This document shows positions 39,661 through 49,505 of a stretch of 64,000 nt of DNA, one piece after another. A model generated the notes under the pieces. That model ran no database searches and had not been told where the DNA came from. It was given only the letters and a program-made list of their open reading frames with translations. Position 1 is the first letter of the stretch. Each line of letters begins with the position of its first letter. Source of the DNA: Oscillospiraceae bacterium (lineage in GTDB: Bacteria; Bacillota; Clostridia; Oscillospirales; Oscillospiraceae); contig SVMH01000002.1 in assembly GCA_015067525.1 (NCBI GenBank), positions 25,080 to 89,079 on the forward strand, written 5' to 3'. The translations under genes were made by a program, and so were the position numbers.

Positions 39661-41571
39661 ATGGATCAGTACATTGGAAAAATGCTGGACAACCGATATG
39701 AGCTGCTTGAGCTGATCGGAAGCGGCGGCATGGCCAACGTCTATAAGGCCAAGTGCCACCGTCTCAACCGCATGGTCGCGGTGAAGATCCTCAAGAGCGA
39801 TCTGGCTGACAGCGCGGAGTTCCGCCGCCGTTTCCGGGATGAGTCCCAGGCGGTAGCCCAGCTGTCGCATGCCAATATCATGTCCGTTTACGATGTTTCC
39901 CGCAACAGTGAGCTGGAATACATTGTTATGGAGCTTATCGAGGGTATTACCCTCAAGCAGTATATGGAGCGCCGTGGCCAGATGGACTGGCGCGAAGCGC
40001 TGCACTTCATCGCGCAGATCATGCGCGGTCTCAGCCACGCCCACAGCCGCGGTATCATCCACCGCGACATCAAGCCCCAGAACATCATGATTCTGCGGGA
40101 CGGAAGCGTGAAGGTGGCCGATTTTGGTATCGCCTGCCTTGCTGACACCACGCAGACCCTGACGCAGGAAGCGCTGGGCAGCGTGCACTATATCTCTCCC
40201 GAACAGGCCCGCGGCGACCGGATGGACGCCCGCTCCGACATTTACTCCGCCGGCGTGGTGCTCTACGAAATGCTGACAAACCGTCTGCCTTTTGAGGGCG
40301 ACAGTGCGGTGTCGGTGGCCATCCAGCACCTGAGCTCTGTGCCTCTGGACCCCCGCGAGATCAACCCCGATGTGCCCGAGGCGCTGGAGCTGATCTGCAA
40401 GAAGGCCATGAGTCCCAGTCTGGAGAAGCGCTATGCTTCGGCGGATGCCATGCTGGAGGATCTGGAGCGGTTCCGCAAGGACCCGGCCACGGATTTTGCC
40501 TATATCCGCGCCGACCTGCAGGAGCAGCAGGATACTGAGCCCACCCAGCCCATCGCGGCAGCCGAGGTAGTCGCCGCCACCAAAGCGGTGCGGGATAAGC
40601 AGGCCGCTGACGCCGCGGCGGAAGAGAAAAAGCGCAGAAATAAGATGCTTTTCATCATTCTGGGCGCATTTGCCGCCTTGCTGCTGCTGATTTTCGTCAT
40701 TTTCAAAATCGCCTCCGGTTTTGGCGAGAAGGAGCCGGACTCCTTCGAAGTGCCGAATCTGCTGGGTAAGACCGTGGAAGAGGCGGAGCTGATGCCGGAG
40801 ATCAACGGCATCTTCACCATTGAAGTGGCGGGCAGCAAGATCAATCCCTCCTATGAGCCCGGCCAGATCATCGATCAGGATCCCAAGGCCGGTGTGACCC
40901 GCAAGACAGACCTTCTCATTACGGTCTATGTCTGCGTGGAGGAGGAAACGGAGATCATGCCCGACGTGCTGGGTAAAAAATTCCAGGAGGCCAAGGTTTT
41001 TCTGAACAACATGCAGCTGGACCTCAAGTATATCCAGAACACGGACTATTCCGACAAGTATCCGGAAGGCGAAGTCATGGCCACCCAGCCCACCAAGGGT
41101 GAACCGCTGCGGGAAGGCGACACTGTGGTGCTGACGGTCAGTAAGGGCCCGAAGCTGCTGATGCCCAACTTCGTGGGCAAGACCATCGAAGAGGCTGCGC
41201 TGACAGCTGAGAGCATGGGCCTGATCGTAAAGGAGCATGTACTGCAGTTCAGCAGCAAGCCTGCCGGCACGGTGTTGGAGCAGTCGTTGGCGGCCAGTGC
41301 GGAGATCAAGGCGGGTGACGAGGTCACCTTCACCGTCAGTCAGGGCCCGGAGATGGTGACATATGCCTACGAGTACACCATTCCCGACCAGTATACCGGT
41401 ACGGTGCAGGTGGAATTCCGTCTTGACGGCGCGGTGATCGGCAACGTAGAAGTGGATGCCGATGCCAGCCGTACCGGCACTTATACCTTCAGCGGTGAAA
41501 AGGGCGCAAAGGCCATTGTTGCCATTTTGATCAATGGAACACAGGAAATCGGTGAGGAGATCACATTTTGA
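39661..41571 (+). CDS. prkC: Ser/Thr protein kinase with PASTA domains
   Basis: 'GSGGMANVYKAK', 'IIHRDIKPQNIMI', TM segment, then three PASTA-like repeats. Confidence 0.96.
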   Translation: MDQYIGKMLDNRYELLELIGSGGMANVYKAKCHRLNRMVAVKILKSDLADSAEFRRRFRDESQAVAQLSHANIMSVYDVSRNSELEYIVMELIEGITLKQYMERRGQMDWREALHFIAQIMRGLSHAHSRGIIHRDIKPQNIMILRDGSVKVADFGIACLADTTQTLTQEALGSVHYISPEQARGDRMDARSDIYSAGVVLYEMLTNRLPFEGDSAVSVAIQHLSSVPLDPREINPDVPEALELICKKAMSPSLEKRYASADAMLEDLERFRKDPATDFAYIRADLQEQQDTEPTQPIAAAEVVAATKAVRDKQAADAAAEEKKRRNKMLFIILGAFAALLLLIFVIFKIASGFGEKEPDSFEVPNLLGKTVEEAELMPEINGIFTIEVAGSKINPSYEPGQIIDQDPKAGVTRKTDLLITVYVCVEEETEIMPDVLGKKFQEAKVFLNNMQLDLKYIQNTDYSDKYPEGEVMATQPTKGEPLREGDTVVLTVSKGPKLLMPNFVGKTIEEAALTAESMGLIVKEHVLQFSSKPAGTVLEQSLAASAEIKAGDEVTFTVSQGPEMVTYAYEYTIPDQYTGTVQVEFRLDGAVIGNVEVDADASRTGTYTFSGEKGAKAIVAILINGTQEIGEEITF

Positions 41572-42449
41572 GCAGAGGCAGAATTGAAAAAGCACTCAGC
41601 GGCTTTTACTATGTCAATATCGGCTCGGAGGTGCTGCAATGCCGCGCCCGCGGCAAGTTCCGTCGGGAGGGCATGTCCCCTCTGGTGGGCGACTGGGTCG
41701 AGGTTCGGGAACTGGGCGGCGGCGAAGGCTTTGTTGAGGCCGTGGAGGAGCGAAAGAATGTATTCTCCCGTCCCGCGGCCGCCAATATCGACCAGCTGGT
41801 CATCATCGCCTCCGGCGCCATTCCTGTCACCGATCCCTATCTGATCGACCGCATTTCCGCCATTGCGGCGCTGAAGGGCTGTCAGGTGCTGGTGGTGCTG
41901 AATAAGTGCGATCTGGACCGTGCCGAAGAACTCTATGAGATCTATCGAGCCTCTGCCATCCCTGTGCTGCGCGTCAGCGCAGAAACGGGTGAAGGTCTGG
42001 AAGATCTTCGTGCCGCAATCGCTGGAAAGCTCAATGCCTTTACAGGAAATTCCGGTGTGGGCAAGTCCAGTATCCTCAATTCGCTCGATCCGGCGTTCTC
42101 ACTGCCGGTGGGTGAGGTGAGCAAGGCGCTGGGCCGCGGACGCCATACCACGCGCCATGTAGAGATGTTTTCTCTGGGTGACGACACCTACGTCATCGAT
42201 ACACCGGGCTTTTCCTCCTTTGACACCGAGGAACTGAATCTGGAACTCAAGCAGCGTCTATCGGAGACCTTTCCGGAGTTTGCGCCCTATACGGATGACT
42301 GCCGCTTTGTCGGCTGCCGTCACGTGAAGGAGAAGGGCTGCGCTGTGCTGCAGGCGGTGAAGGATGGAAAGATCCCCCGCGCCCGCCACGCCAGTTATGT
42401 GCGTCTGGCAGAGGAGCTCAAAGGCGTTAACGAATGGGATAAGAAATAA
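41568..42449 (+). CDS. rsgA: Ribosome small subunit-dependent GTPase A
   Basis: OB-fold N-terminus, 'FTGNSGVGKSSILNSL', 'GRGRHTTRHVEMF', C-terminal Cys/His Zn motif. Confidence 0.96.
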   Translation: MSRGRIEKALSGFYYVNIGSEVLQCRARGKFRREGMSPLVGDWVEVRELGGGEGFVEAVEERKNVFSRPAAANIDQLVIIASGAIPVTDPYLIDRISAIAALKGCQVLVVLNKCDLDRAEELYEIYRASAIPVLRVSAETGEGLEDLRAAIAGKLNAFTGNSGVGKSSILNSLDPAFSLPVGEVSKALGRGRHTTRHVEMFSLGDDTYVIDTPGFSSFDTEELNLELKQRLSETFPEFAPYTDDCRFVGCRHVKEKGCAVLQAVKDGKIPRARHASYVRLAEELKGVNEWDKK

Positions 42450-42482
42450 AAAAGAGGAGTGCCGTGCACTCCTCTTTTTTTG
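42449..42482 (+). terminator. Rho-independent terminator after rsgA
   Basis: AAAGAGGAGTGC-CGT-GCACTCCTCTTTTTTT. Confidence 0.88.
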
Positions 42483-42514
42483 CGCACATATACTATGACA
42501 GAGGAGGGGCGAAT

Positions 42515-42667
42515 ATGAGAAGAAACGATTGTGGTACCGTGATCGGTATATGTGCGTTGGGGCTGGGGTTAGGAATTCTGGTGGCCGCTGTGTTCCCCGT
42601 GGGAGCTCTGATGTTCATCGTGTCGTTTCTGCTGATCGCCTGCGGATGCTGCTGTCTGAAACGTTGA
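42515..42667 (+). CDS. Small (50 aa) hydrophobic membrane protein with Cys-rich end
   Basis: MRRNDCGTVIGICALGLGLGILVAAVFPVGALMFIVSFLLIACGCCCLKR; SD GAGGAGGGG upstream. Confidence 0.65.
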   Translation: MRRNDCGTVIGICALGLGLGILVAAVFPVGALMFIVSFLLIACGCCCLKR

Positions 42668-42679
42668 GGAGGGATAGGG

Positions 42680-42754
42680 ATGAAAATCGTGGTCTGGAAG
42701 GCGCCTAAATTGCTGCGCGGTATTCTGGCGCGAATTTTTGCCGTTGGGGAATAA
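42680..42754 (+). CDS. spoVM: SpoVM-like 24-aa amphipathic sporulation peptide
   Basis: MKIVVWKAPKLLRGILARIFAVGE aligns with B. subtilis SpoVM MKFYTIKLPKFLGGIVRAMLGSFRKD (shared M1,K2,K7,P9,K10,L12,G14,I15); SD GAGGAGGG; downstream of prpC-prkC-rsgA as in Bacillus and upstream of sipL-like gene. Confidence 0.82.
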   Translation: MKIVVWKAPKLLRGILARIFAVGE

Positions 42755-42819
42755 GCTGCCTTATGAATTCATACTCTGGAACAGCACAGGAAGTACATGT
42801 GATCGAGAGGGTATGATAT

Positions 42820-44322
42820 ATGGAACTTGAACTGAATATGAAGGAGCTGGAATGCTGCGAAAAGACGCAGCGTCTGGTGATCAGCCACGAGGAAGCCACC
42901 GAGATGGCCATACCGGAGTATTGCCCCGATATTACGCGCGTTGTGGATGCCGTGGGGCAGCTGAAAGTGCGGGAGAAAAAGTTGTCCGGTACGCAGCTGT
43001 TGGTCAGCGGCACGGTGAAGGTGAGCGTGCTGTATACTTCGGAGGAAAGCGCCGGCTTACGCAGCTTAGTGGTGTCTGTGCCGTTTTCCTGCACAGTGGA
43101 CGACCAAAGACTGGCCGGCTGCCGCAGCATCTGCGCCAGCGGACACCTGCAGCTGGTGGAGGCGCGTGCGGTTGCAGCGCGCAGGGTATATGTGCGGGTG
43201 ATGCCGGAATTCGAGGTGGAGGGCATCCGCTGTCTGCGGCACAACTTATGCGAGGACACGGCGCAGGAGCCGACACTGCATCTGAAAAGAGAAGAAAAAG
43301 AAGCGCAGCTGCTGACCGGTGTACTGGAACGCAGCTTCCTTTACAATCAGGAGTGCATGCCGGAGCCGGGCCGCGGTGTACCGGAAGACTTATTGTTGGA
43401 CCGCATTGCCCTGCGAGTTACGGCCTGCCAGCGTCTGAGCAGTAAGCTGATCCTGAAGGGTGAAGCGGCGCTGAGTCTGTTGTACCGGACAGAAGCGCAG
43501 GATTTGAACTGCTGCGAGACGGTCCTGCCTTTCTCGCAGATCATGGACGGCATGGACCTGCCGGAAGACGCCACATATCAAGTGGAGGTCTGGGCAGAAG
43601 AGAGTGATGTCCGGCTGATCCGAACAGAAGCGGGGGCGGGATTCGGTGTTTCCATGCGGATCGGCGTTCTGGTCAAGATCTACGAAAGGAAGAAACTGTG
43701 TTACATAAGCGATCTTTACAGCACAAAGTATGACGCGGATGCACATTGTCAGGCCCAGACGATCCTTGCGCCGCAGCCGGCGCAGACACTGCGCCATGAG
43801 GTGACGCAGCAACTGGAATTCGGGCAGGGGAGACCCTTTGCCTGCGTCAGCGGCATGGAGTGCAGCGGCGTAACCATGACGGCGGAGGGGGATCAAACAT
43901 CACTCCATACCAATCTGCGCGTGAAAATCCTGTATCTGGATGAATCCGGCACGCCGGTCAGCACGGAACGCACTGTACAGGCAACGGTACAGCTGCCCTA
44001 TTTGCCGGAAGCAGCGCGGGCGAGCTGCGCGCCGGTGGTGGTGAACATGGGCAGCAACAGCTGTGAGCTGCGCATTCCGGTTGATTTTTTCGCGGAGCAG
44101 ACACGAAAGATCCGCCTTAACACGTTGGAGCGGGTGGAACTGTCGGAACCGGAAGAGATACAGCGCCCCTCTGTTGTGCTCTGTCGCGTCAGCGAGAACG
44201 CGGCGCTGTGGGATATTGCCAAAGCCTACCGCACCGATCCGGCGGTCATCGAGCGCGTAAACGGCTTGGAGACCGGCGCACCGCTGCCACAGGGCATGCT
44301 GCTGATCCCCAGAGTGCGATAA
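42820..44322 (+). CDS. sipL: DUF3794 + LysM spore morphogenesis protein (SipL-like)
   Basis: Three DUF3794-like repeats and C-terminal LysM 'RVSENAALWDIAKAYRTDPAVIERVNGLETGAPLPQGMLLIPRVR'. Confidence 0.85.
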   Translation: MELELNMKELECCEKTQRLVISHEEATEMAIPEYCPDITRVVDAVGQLKVREKKLSGTQLLVSGTVKVSVLYTSEESAGLRSLVVSVPFSCTVDDQRLAGCRSICASGHLQLVEARAVAARRVYVRVMPEFEVEGIRCLRHNLCEDTAQEPTLHLKREEKEAQLLTGVLERSFLYNQECMPEPGRGVPEDLLLDRIALRVTACQRLSSKLILKGEAALSLLYRTEAQDLNCCETVLPFSQIMDGMDLPEDATYQVEVWAEESDVRLIRTEAGAGFGVSMRIGVLVKIYERKKLCYISDLYSTKYDADAHCQAQTILAPQPAQTLRHEVTQQLEFGQGRPFACVSGMECSGVTMTAEGDQTSLHTNLRVKILYLDESGTPVSTERTVQATVQLPYLPEAARASCAPVVVNMGSNSCELRIPVDFFAEQTRKIRLNTLERVELSEPEEIQRPSVVLCRVSENAALWDIAKAYRTDPAVIERVNGLETGAPLPQGMLLIPRVR

Positions 44323-44323
44323 A

Positions 44324-44354
44324 AAAAGCCACCCCTGCGGGTGGCTTTTTTCTA
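44324..44354. terminator. Bidirectional terminator between convergent genes
   Basis: AAAAAAGCCACCC-CTGC-GGGTGGCTTTTTT. Confidence 0.9.
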
Positions 44355-44361
44355 TGCGGTT

Positions 44362-45132
44362 TTACTGCGCGGCAAAACGGGACAGAAACTGACGGGTGCG
44401 CTCCTCTTTGGGATTGCTGATGACCTCCTTGGGATCGCCCTGTTCCACGATGACGCCGCCGTCCATGAAGATGACGCGGTCGGCCACATCGCGGGCGAAG
44501 GCCATCTCGTGGGTGACAATGACCATGGTCATGTTTTCGTCTGCCAGCTGGCGGATGACCTTGAGGATCTCGCCAGTCAGCTCGGGGTCGAGGGCGGAGG
44601 TGGGCTCATCAAAGAACAAAATTTGGGGATCCATGGCCAGAGCGCGGGCGATGGCTACGCGTTGCTGCTGTCCGCCGGACAGTTCGCAGGGATAGGCACT
44701 GCCCTTGTCTGCAAGGCCCATCTTTTCCAGCAGCGCTTCGGCGCGACGGGTGGCTTCCTCCTTGCTGCGGCCCAGCACGCAGACCTGTGCGTCCGTCAGA
44801 TTCTTCATGACGGAGTAGTGGGGGAAGAGGTTGAAGTTCTGGAACACCAGACCGAAGCAGCTGCGGATCTTCTTGAGCTGCTCTTTACCGGCATAAACGC
44901 TCCTTCCGGCGGCGTCATTTTTGGCGGCGTAGTCGCCCATGTAGATGAGATCACCGCTGTCCATCTCGGTGAGCAGCGTGGCGCAGCGCAGCAGGGTGGA
45001 CTTACCGGAGCCGGAGGGGCCGATGATGGCCACCACTTCGCCCTCTTCCACGGTCAGGGAAATGTCTTCCAGAACGTGCAGCGTCTGATCGTTGAAGGCT
45101 TTTTTGATGTTTTTGATTTCCAATACGTTCAT
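44362..45132 (-). CDS. Polar amino-acid ABC transporter ATP-binding protein (GlnQ family)
   Basis: '[15 protein letters not shown]', '[35 protein letters not shown]'. Confidence 0.95.
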   Translation of the reverse strand: MNVLEIKNIKKAFNDQTLHVLEDISLTVEEGEVVAIIGPSGSGKSTLLRCATLLTEMDSGDLIYMGDYAAKNDAAGRSVYAGKEQLKKIRSCFGLVFQNFNLFPHYSVMKNLTDAQVCVLGRSKEEATRRAEALLEKMGLADKGSAYPCELSGGQQQRVAIARALAMDPQILFFDEPTSALDPELTGEILKVIRQLADENMTMVIVTHEMAFARDVADRVIFMDGGVIVEQGDPKEVISNPKEERTRQFLSRFAAQ

Positions 45133-45146
45133 GTTGCGGCACCTCC

Positions 45147-45803
45147 TTACTGATAATAGCTCAAGCGCTTTTCGATGCGCTCCATGACCCATGCCACCAC
45201 AAAGTTAAAGACGTAGTAGAAAAGACCGGCTACGAACAAAGTGATGATGCCGGGGGAGTCGGGAGCAACAGCGATCTGCTTGGCGCGGGTGAACATCTCC
45301 ACCACGCCGATGACATAGACCAGAGAGGTGTCTTTCACCAGCGTGATGACCTCGTTGGTGACGGAGGGCAGTACACGCTTGACCATCTGGGGCAGAATGA
45401 TCTTGATAAAGGTCTGGCTCTTGCTGTAGCCCAGCACCTCGGCGGCCTCATACTGGCCAACAGGGATGGACTCAATGCCGCCGCGGTAGATCTCGGCAAA
45501 ATAGGCGGCGTAGTTGATGACAAAGGCCACAATGGCGGCAGTAAAGCGCCAGTTGGAGGGAACAGGCAGGTTAAAAATCAGATTGGGGCCATAGAACACC
45601 ACGATCAGCTGCAGCATCAAAGGTGTGCCGCGCATGATGGAGATGTAGAACTTGATGAATGCCTGCAGGGGCAGGAACTTGCTGCGCCGGCCAAAGGTGA
45701 CTAGCAGGCCTAGCGGAAGGGAGCCCAGCAGCGTCAGCACAAAGATGGACAGCGTGGTGCCAAATCCTTGTGCCAGCTGGCTTACCATGGTTTGAAAGGT
45801 CAT
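45147..45803 (-). CDS. Amino-acid ABC transporter permease (HisM/GlnP family)
   Basis: 'FYISIMRGTPLMLQLIVVFYG', 'YFAEIYRGGIESIPVGQYEAAEVLG'. Confidence 0.95.
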   Translation of the reverse strand: MTFQTMVSQLAQGFGTTLSIFVLTLLGSLPLGLLVTFGRRSKFLPLQAFIKFYISIMRGTPLMLQLIVVFYGPNLIFNLPVPSNWRFTAAIVAFVINYAAYFAEIYRGGIESIPVGQYEAAEVLGYSKSQTFIKIILPQMVKRVLPSVTNEVITLVKDTSLVYVIGVVEMFTRAKQIAVAPDSPGIITLFVAGLFYYVFNFVVAWVMERIEKRLSYYQ

Positions 45804-45901
45804 AAAAGTGTCCTCAATTCCTTCGTTTATTGTTTCGTTAAACCGCCGAATTGGGCGGAGGCATAGCCCCCACCCAATTCAAACCCATTTTTTGATTTAG
45901 C

Positions 45902-46705
45902 TTACTTGCACATGCACAGGTTATCCAGCACCAGACCGGCATCCACGTAGTTCTCGGCGATCTTCATCATGGTGCCATCGTCGGCCATCTTCTTCAGCTC
46001 GGCGTTGACGGCGTCACGCAGCTCGGTGTTGCCCAGCAGGAAGCCAACGGCATACTGCTCGGTGGAGATGGCCTCGTCCAGCATCACGTAGTCGCTGCCA
46101 TTCTTGGAGATCTGATAGGCGGCCACGCCGATATCGGCGGCGATGGCATCCACAGTACCCTGCTTCAGCTCAGTGAAACCGGTGTTGTAGTCGGGCAGCT
46201 CAATGACTTCCTTCAGGCTGGACTTGAATGCTTCGTTGGCGTTGATGGCGTCCACAGCAGAGGAGGCAGCCTGAGCCATCACGGTCTTGCCGGCCAGATC
46301 AGCCAGCGTCTTGATTCCAGAGTCGGACTTGACAACGATGACGATGCTGTTGTCCACATAGGGATCAGACCAAGTGTAGTCATTCTCGCGGCCGTTATAG
46401 GTGAAGCCGTTCCAGATGCAGTTGATGTTGCCGGTCTTCAGCTCGGTATCCTTGCTGTTCCAGTCGATGGCCACGGCCTCGAACTCCCAGTCCAGACGCT
46501 TGCAGACTTCCTCGGCCATGGCCAGGTCAAAACCGTCATAGCTGCCGTCAGCTGCCAGGAAACCGTAGGGGGGGAACTCGGCGTCGAAGCCGACGATCAG
46601 CTTCTGCTTGCCGCTGTCCTTGCTGCCGCAGGCGGCCAGGAGAGAAACGGTCATTACCAGTGCCAGAGCCAGACTCAGGATCTTCATCATCTTTTTCATT
46701 TTCAT
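45902..46705 (-). CDS. Amino-acid ABC transporter substrate-binding lipoprotein
   Basis: Lipobox 'VSLLAACGSK', then 'IVGFDAEFPPYGFLAADGSYDGFDLAMAEEVCKRL'. Confidence 0.95.
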   Translation of the reverse strand: MKMKKMMKILSLALALVMTVSLLAACGSKDSGKQKLIVGFDAEFPPYGFLAADGSYDGFDLAMAEEVCKRLDWEFEAVAIDWNSKDTELKTGNINCIWNGFTYNGRENDYTWSDPYVDNSIVIVVKSDSGIKTLADLAGKTVMAQAASSAVDAINANEAFKSSLKEVIELPDYNTGFTELKQGTVDAIAADIGVAAYQISKNGSDYVMLDEAISTEQYAVGFLLGNTELRDAVNAELKKMADDGTMMKIAENYVDAGLVLDNLCMCK

Positions 46706-46867
46706 ATCCTCCATTTAATGAAGTGAGACGCTGTTTGCGTCTTTTGTTGTTGTCATCATATTAGCACTTTAGCGCGATAATGTAAAGAAGTAAAGTGCAA
46801 AAATAGGAACAAAATTTAGCGGTTGTATTTGTGCACAACGTACAAAAAGAGGGTGGAGGCAAAAGGA

Positions 46868-46898
46868 GAGGCCGCCAGCGGTCCACGCTGGCGGCCTC
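46868..46898 (-). terminator. Terminator of rnpB
   Basis: On minus strand: GAGGCCGCCAGCG-TGGAC-CGCTGGCGGCCTC then TCCTTTTG. Confidence 0.75.
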
Positions 46899-46906
46899 GT
46901 ATCGCA

Positions 46907-47251
46907 GTGCGAGCAAGTCTGTAAGCCGGGTTCTGTATTTGACAGTCATCTATCTAGCCGTACCGTTGCCGATACGGTCAAGCCACCCCGGGAGCGGCCG
47001 GGCAAGCCTGTTGCTCCCATAGCGGTGTTGCTCCGGATAGAGTTTACAGCGACGGACACTCTCGAGCCGTCGGGTGAGCTCTTACCTCGCCTTTCCACCC
47101 TTACCTCAAATGAGGCGGTATATCTCTGTTGCACTTTTCCTGAAGTCGCCTTCGGCGGGCGTTACCCGTTATCCTTGCCCTGTGGAGCCCGGACTTTCCT
47201 CATGAACAGGCTTTCGCCTTGTTCCCGCGACTGTCTGGCTTACTCGCAAAG
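46907..47251 (-). ncRNA. rnpB: RNase P RNA (bacterial class A)
   Basis: Minus strand: 5' GCGAGTAAGCCAGACAGTCGCGGG..., GAGGAAAGTCCGGGCTCC, ...3' GACTGTCAAATACAGAACCCGGCTTACAGACTTGCTCGC; P1 ends pair (GCGAG/CTCGC). Confidence 0.95.
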
Positions 47252-47372
47252 CTATTTTACAAAATGTCAGCGGGAAAGTCAACGCCCGCATGCGGAATTT
47301 CATTGAACTGGAGGGGAAGTTGGAGTATAATATAATTTGTATAAAAATGATTTTCTCCGGGAGGAACGAACC

Positions 47373-48755
47373 ATGACTTTGCAGGAGTATTTGCATTCTT
47401 TGAAAAATAAAACGGTGGCTGTCATCGGCATCGGCGTGAGCAATACGCCGCTGCTGCGTCTGCTGCTGCAAAACGGCATTGCGGTGACCGCCTGTGATAA
47501 GCGTCTGCGCGCGGATCTGGGCGAGCTGGCTGACGAGCTGGAGCAGGGCGGTGCCAAGCTGCAGCTGGGCCCTGACTATCTGGAGGATCTGGATCAGGAT
47601 GTGATCTTCCGCACGCCCGGCATGCGCCCCGATGTGCCGCAGCTTCTGGCGGCCCGGGAGAAGGGAAGCGTCATCACCTCCGAGATGGAAGTCTTTTTTG
47701 ATGTGTGCCCCTGCAGCATCATCGCCGTGACCGGCAGCGACGGTAAGACCACGACCACCACCATGATCGCCGAGCTCCTGCGTGCCTCCGGCCGCACCGT
47801 CCATGTGGGCGGCAATATCGGCAAGCCCTTGCTGGCAGAGGCCGGTGATATGGACAGCAGCGACAGCGTGGTGCTGGAGCTGTCTTCCTTCCAGCTCATG
47901 ACCATGCACAAGAGCCCCCATATCTGCGTGGTGACCAATCTTTCCCCCAACCATCTGGATATGCACAAGGGTATGGAGGAATATGTGGCCTCCAAGGAGA
48001 ACATTTTCCTGCACCAGTGCAGCGCCGACGCAGCGGTATTCAATTGGGATAACGACATCACCCGTGAGCAATCCACCCGCGCCAAGGGCGCTGTGCGGCT
48101 GTTCTCCCGCCGCGGAAAGGTGGAAAACGGCGTTTATCTGCGCGGCGATGAGATCGTCCGCTGCCGTGACGGCGCCGAGACGGTGGTCATGACCCGTGAG
48201 GACATCAAGCTGCCCGGCATCCACAATGTGGAGAACTATATGGCTGCCATTGCTGCGCTGGAGGGTTTGGTGGACGATGAGACCATCCGCACCTTTGCCC
48301 GTGAATTTGGCGGTGTGGAGCACCGCATTGAGCTGGTGCGCACGCTGGACGGTGTGCGGTATTATAACGACTCCATCGCCTCCAGCCCCACCCGAACCAT
48401 TGCAGGTCTGCGCTCTTTCAGCGAGAAAGTGATCCTCATCGCCGGTGGCTATGATAAGAATATTCCCTTCGATGAACTAGGTCCCGAGGTAGTGGAGCGC
48501 GTGAAGCTGCTGGTGCTGTGCGGTGCCACGGCTGACAAGATCCGCGCCGCTGTGGAAGCGGCACCTGCCTATGCAGATGGTGCACCGGCGATCCTGACGG
48601 CGCAGTCCCTGCAGGAGGCTGCGGAGCTGGCCCGCAGCAGGGCTGTGGAGGGCGATGTGGTCACCCTGTCGCCTGCCTGCGCCTCCTTTGACCAGTTCCC
48701 CAACTTCATGGCCCGCGGTAAGGCATTCAAAGCCATCGTCAACGGCTGGCAGTAA
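47373..48755 (+). CDS. murD: UDP-N-acetylmuramoylalanine-D-glutamate ligase
   Basis: 'VIGIGVSNTPLLRLL', 'IAVTGSDGKTTTTTMIAELL', 'ITNLSPNHLDMH'-type motifs, 'DSIASSPTRTIAGLRSF'. Confidence 0.94.
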   Translation: MTLQEYLHSLKNKTVAVIGIGVSNTPLLRLLLQNGIAVTACDKRLRADLGELADELEQGGAKLQLGPDYLEDLDQDVIFRTPGMRPDVPQLLAAREKGSVITSEMEVFFDVCPCSIIAVTGSDGKTTTTTMIAELLRASGRTVHVGGNIGKPLLAEAGDMDSSDSVVLELSSFQLMTMHKSPHICVVTNLSPNHLDMHKGMEEYVASKENIFLHQCSADAAVFNWDNDITREQSTRAKGAVRLFSRRGKVENGVYLRGDEIVRCRDGAETVVMTREDIKLPGIHNVENYMAAIAALEGLVDDETIRTFAREFGGVEHRIELVRTLDGVRYYNDSIASSPTRTIAGLRSFSEKVILIAGGYDKNIPFDELGPEVVERVKLLVLCGATADKIRAAVEAAPAYADGAPAILTAQSLQEAAELARSRAVEGDVVTLSPACASFDQFPNFMARGKAFKAIVNGWQ

Positions 48756-48791
48756 CAAATCCCGGCTGCACGGCATACACTGAAAACGGGG

Positions 48792-49496
48792 GTGTGTGCT
48801 GTGCGGAGGTGGCGTTATATTCGGCTGAGCGGAAAACAGCGGCTGCTGATCTGGCTTTCGCTGATCACGGTGCTGGTGTCGGCAGTTCTCATCGTGGCCA
48901 TTGTCCATATGGAGCCGATTTTGGTCAGTATGGCGACCGCCCGCGCGTCCAACACGGTGAACCGCATTGTGGTGGAGGCGGTCAACGATGCCATTCAGGG
49001 CGGTGAGATCGACTATAGCGTTCTGGTGGCCTTTGAGAAGGATGCCCAAGGCCGCGTAACGGCTCTCAAGAGCAACATGGCAGCCTTCAACCGGCTGCAG
49101 GCCCGTATTGCGGATGATATTCTCCTGCGGCTTTCGGAGGTGTCCACCACCACGCTGTCTATCCCCATCGGCACGCTGACGGGTTCCTCTTTGCTGGCCG
49201 GCCGCGGGCCGACGGTGAAGGTGAAGATGCAGTCGGTGGGTTCTACCACCGCCAGCTTTCGAAACACGTTCAGTTCTGCCGGCATCAATCAGACCCGCCA
49301 CCAGATCTTGCTGGATGTGACAGTCAACGTCAGTATCCTGCTGCCCGGGTTTCGTACTTCCACAAAGGTAAGCAACGAGATTTCGGTGGCAGAGACGGTG
49401 ATCGTAGGCAGCGTGCCGGAGAATTATACCTATTTCAGTACAGCACCCGACGAAGCAGACAATTACGCAGAAGAATATATTATGAACAACGGATAA
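48792..49496 (+). CDS. yunB: Sporulation protein YunB (GTG start likely)
   Basis: TM anchor then 'ARASNTVNRIVVEAVNDAI' and 'IPIGTLTGSSLLAGRGPTVKVKM'. Confidence 0.88.
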   Translation: MCAVRRWRYIRLSGKQRLLIWLSLITVLVSAVLIVAIVHMEPILVSMATARASNTVNRIVVEAVNDAIQGGEIDYSVLVAFEKDAQGRVTALKSNMAAFNRLQARIADDILLRLSEVSTTTLSIPIGTLTGSSLLAGRGPTVKVKMQSVGSTTASFRNTFSSAGINQTRHQILLDVTVNVSILLPGFRTSTKVSNEISVAETVIVGSVPENYTYFSTAPDEADNYAEEYIMNNG

Positions 49497-49505
49497 GGTG
49501 AACTT

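Noticed and set aside
39655-41595. 646-aa minus-strand ORF opposite prkC
   Set aside because: Shadow ORF; boundaries mirror prkC.
47025-47306. 93-aa plus-strand ORF within rnpB antisense
   Set aside because: Lies across RNase P RNA gene; sequence conservation there is due to the RNA.
47169-48323. 384-aa minus-strand ORF overlapping rnpB 5' region and murD
   Set aside because: murD and RNase P RNA explain the region; translation is low-complexity.
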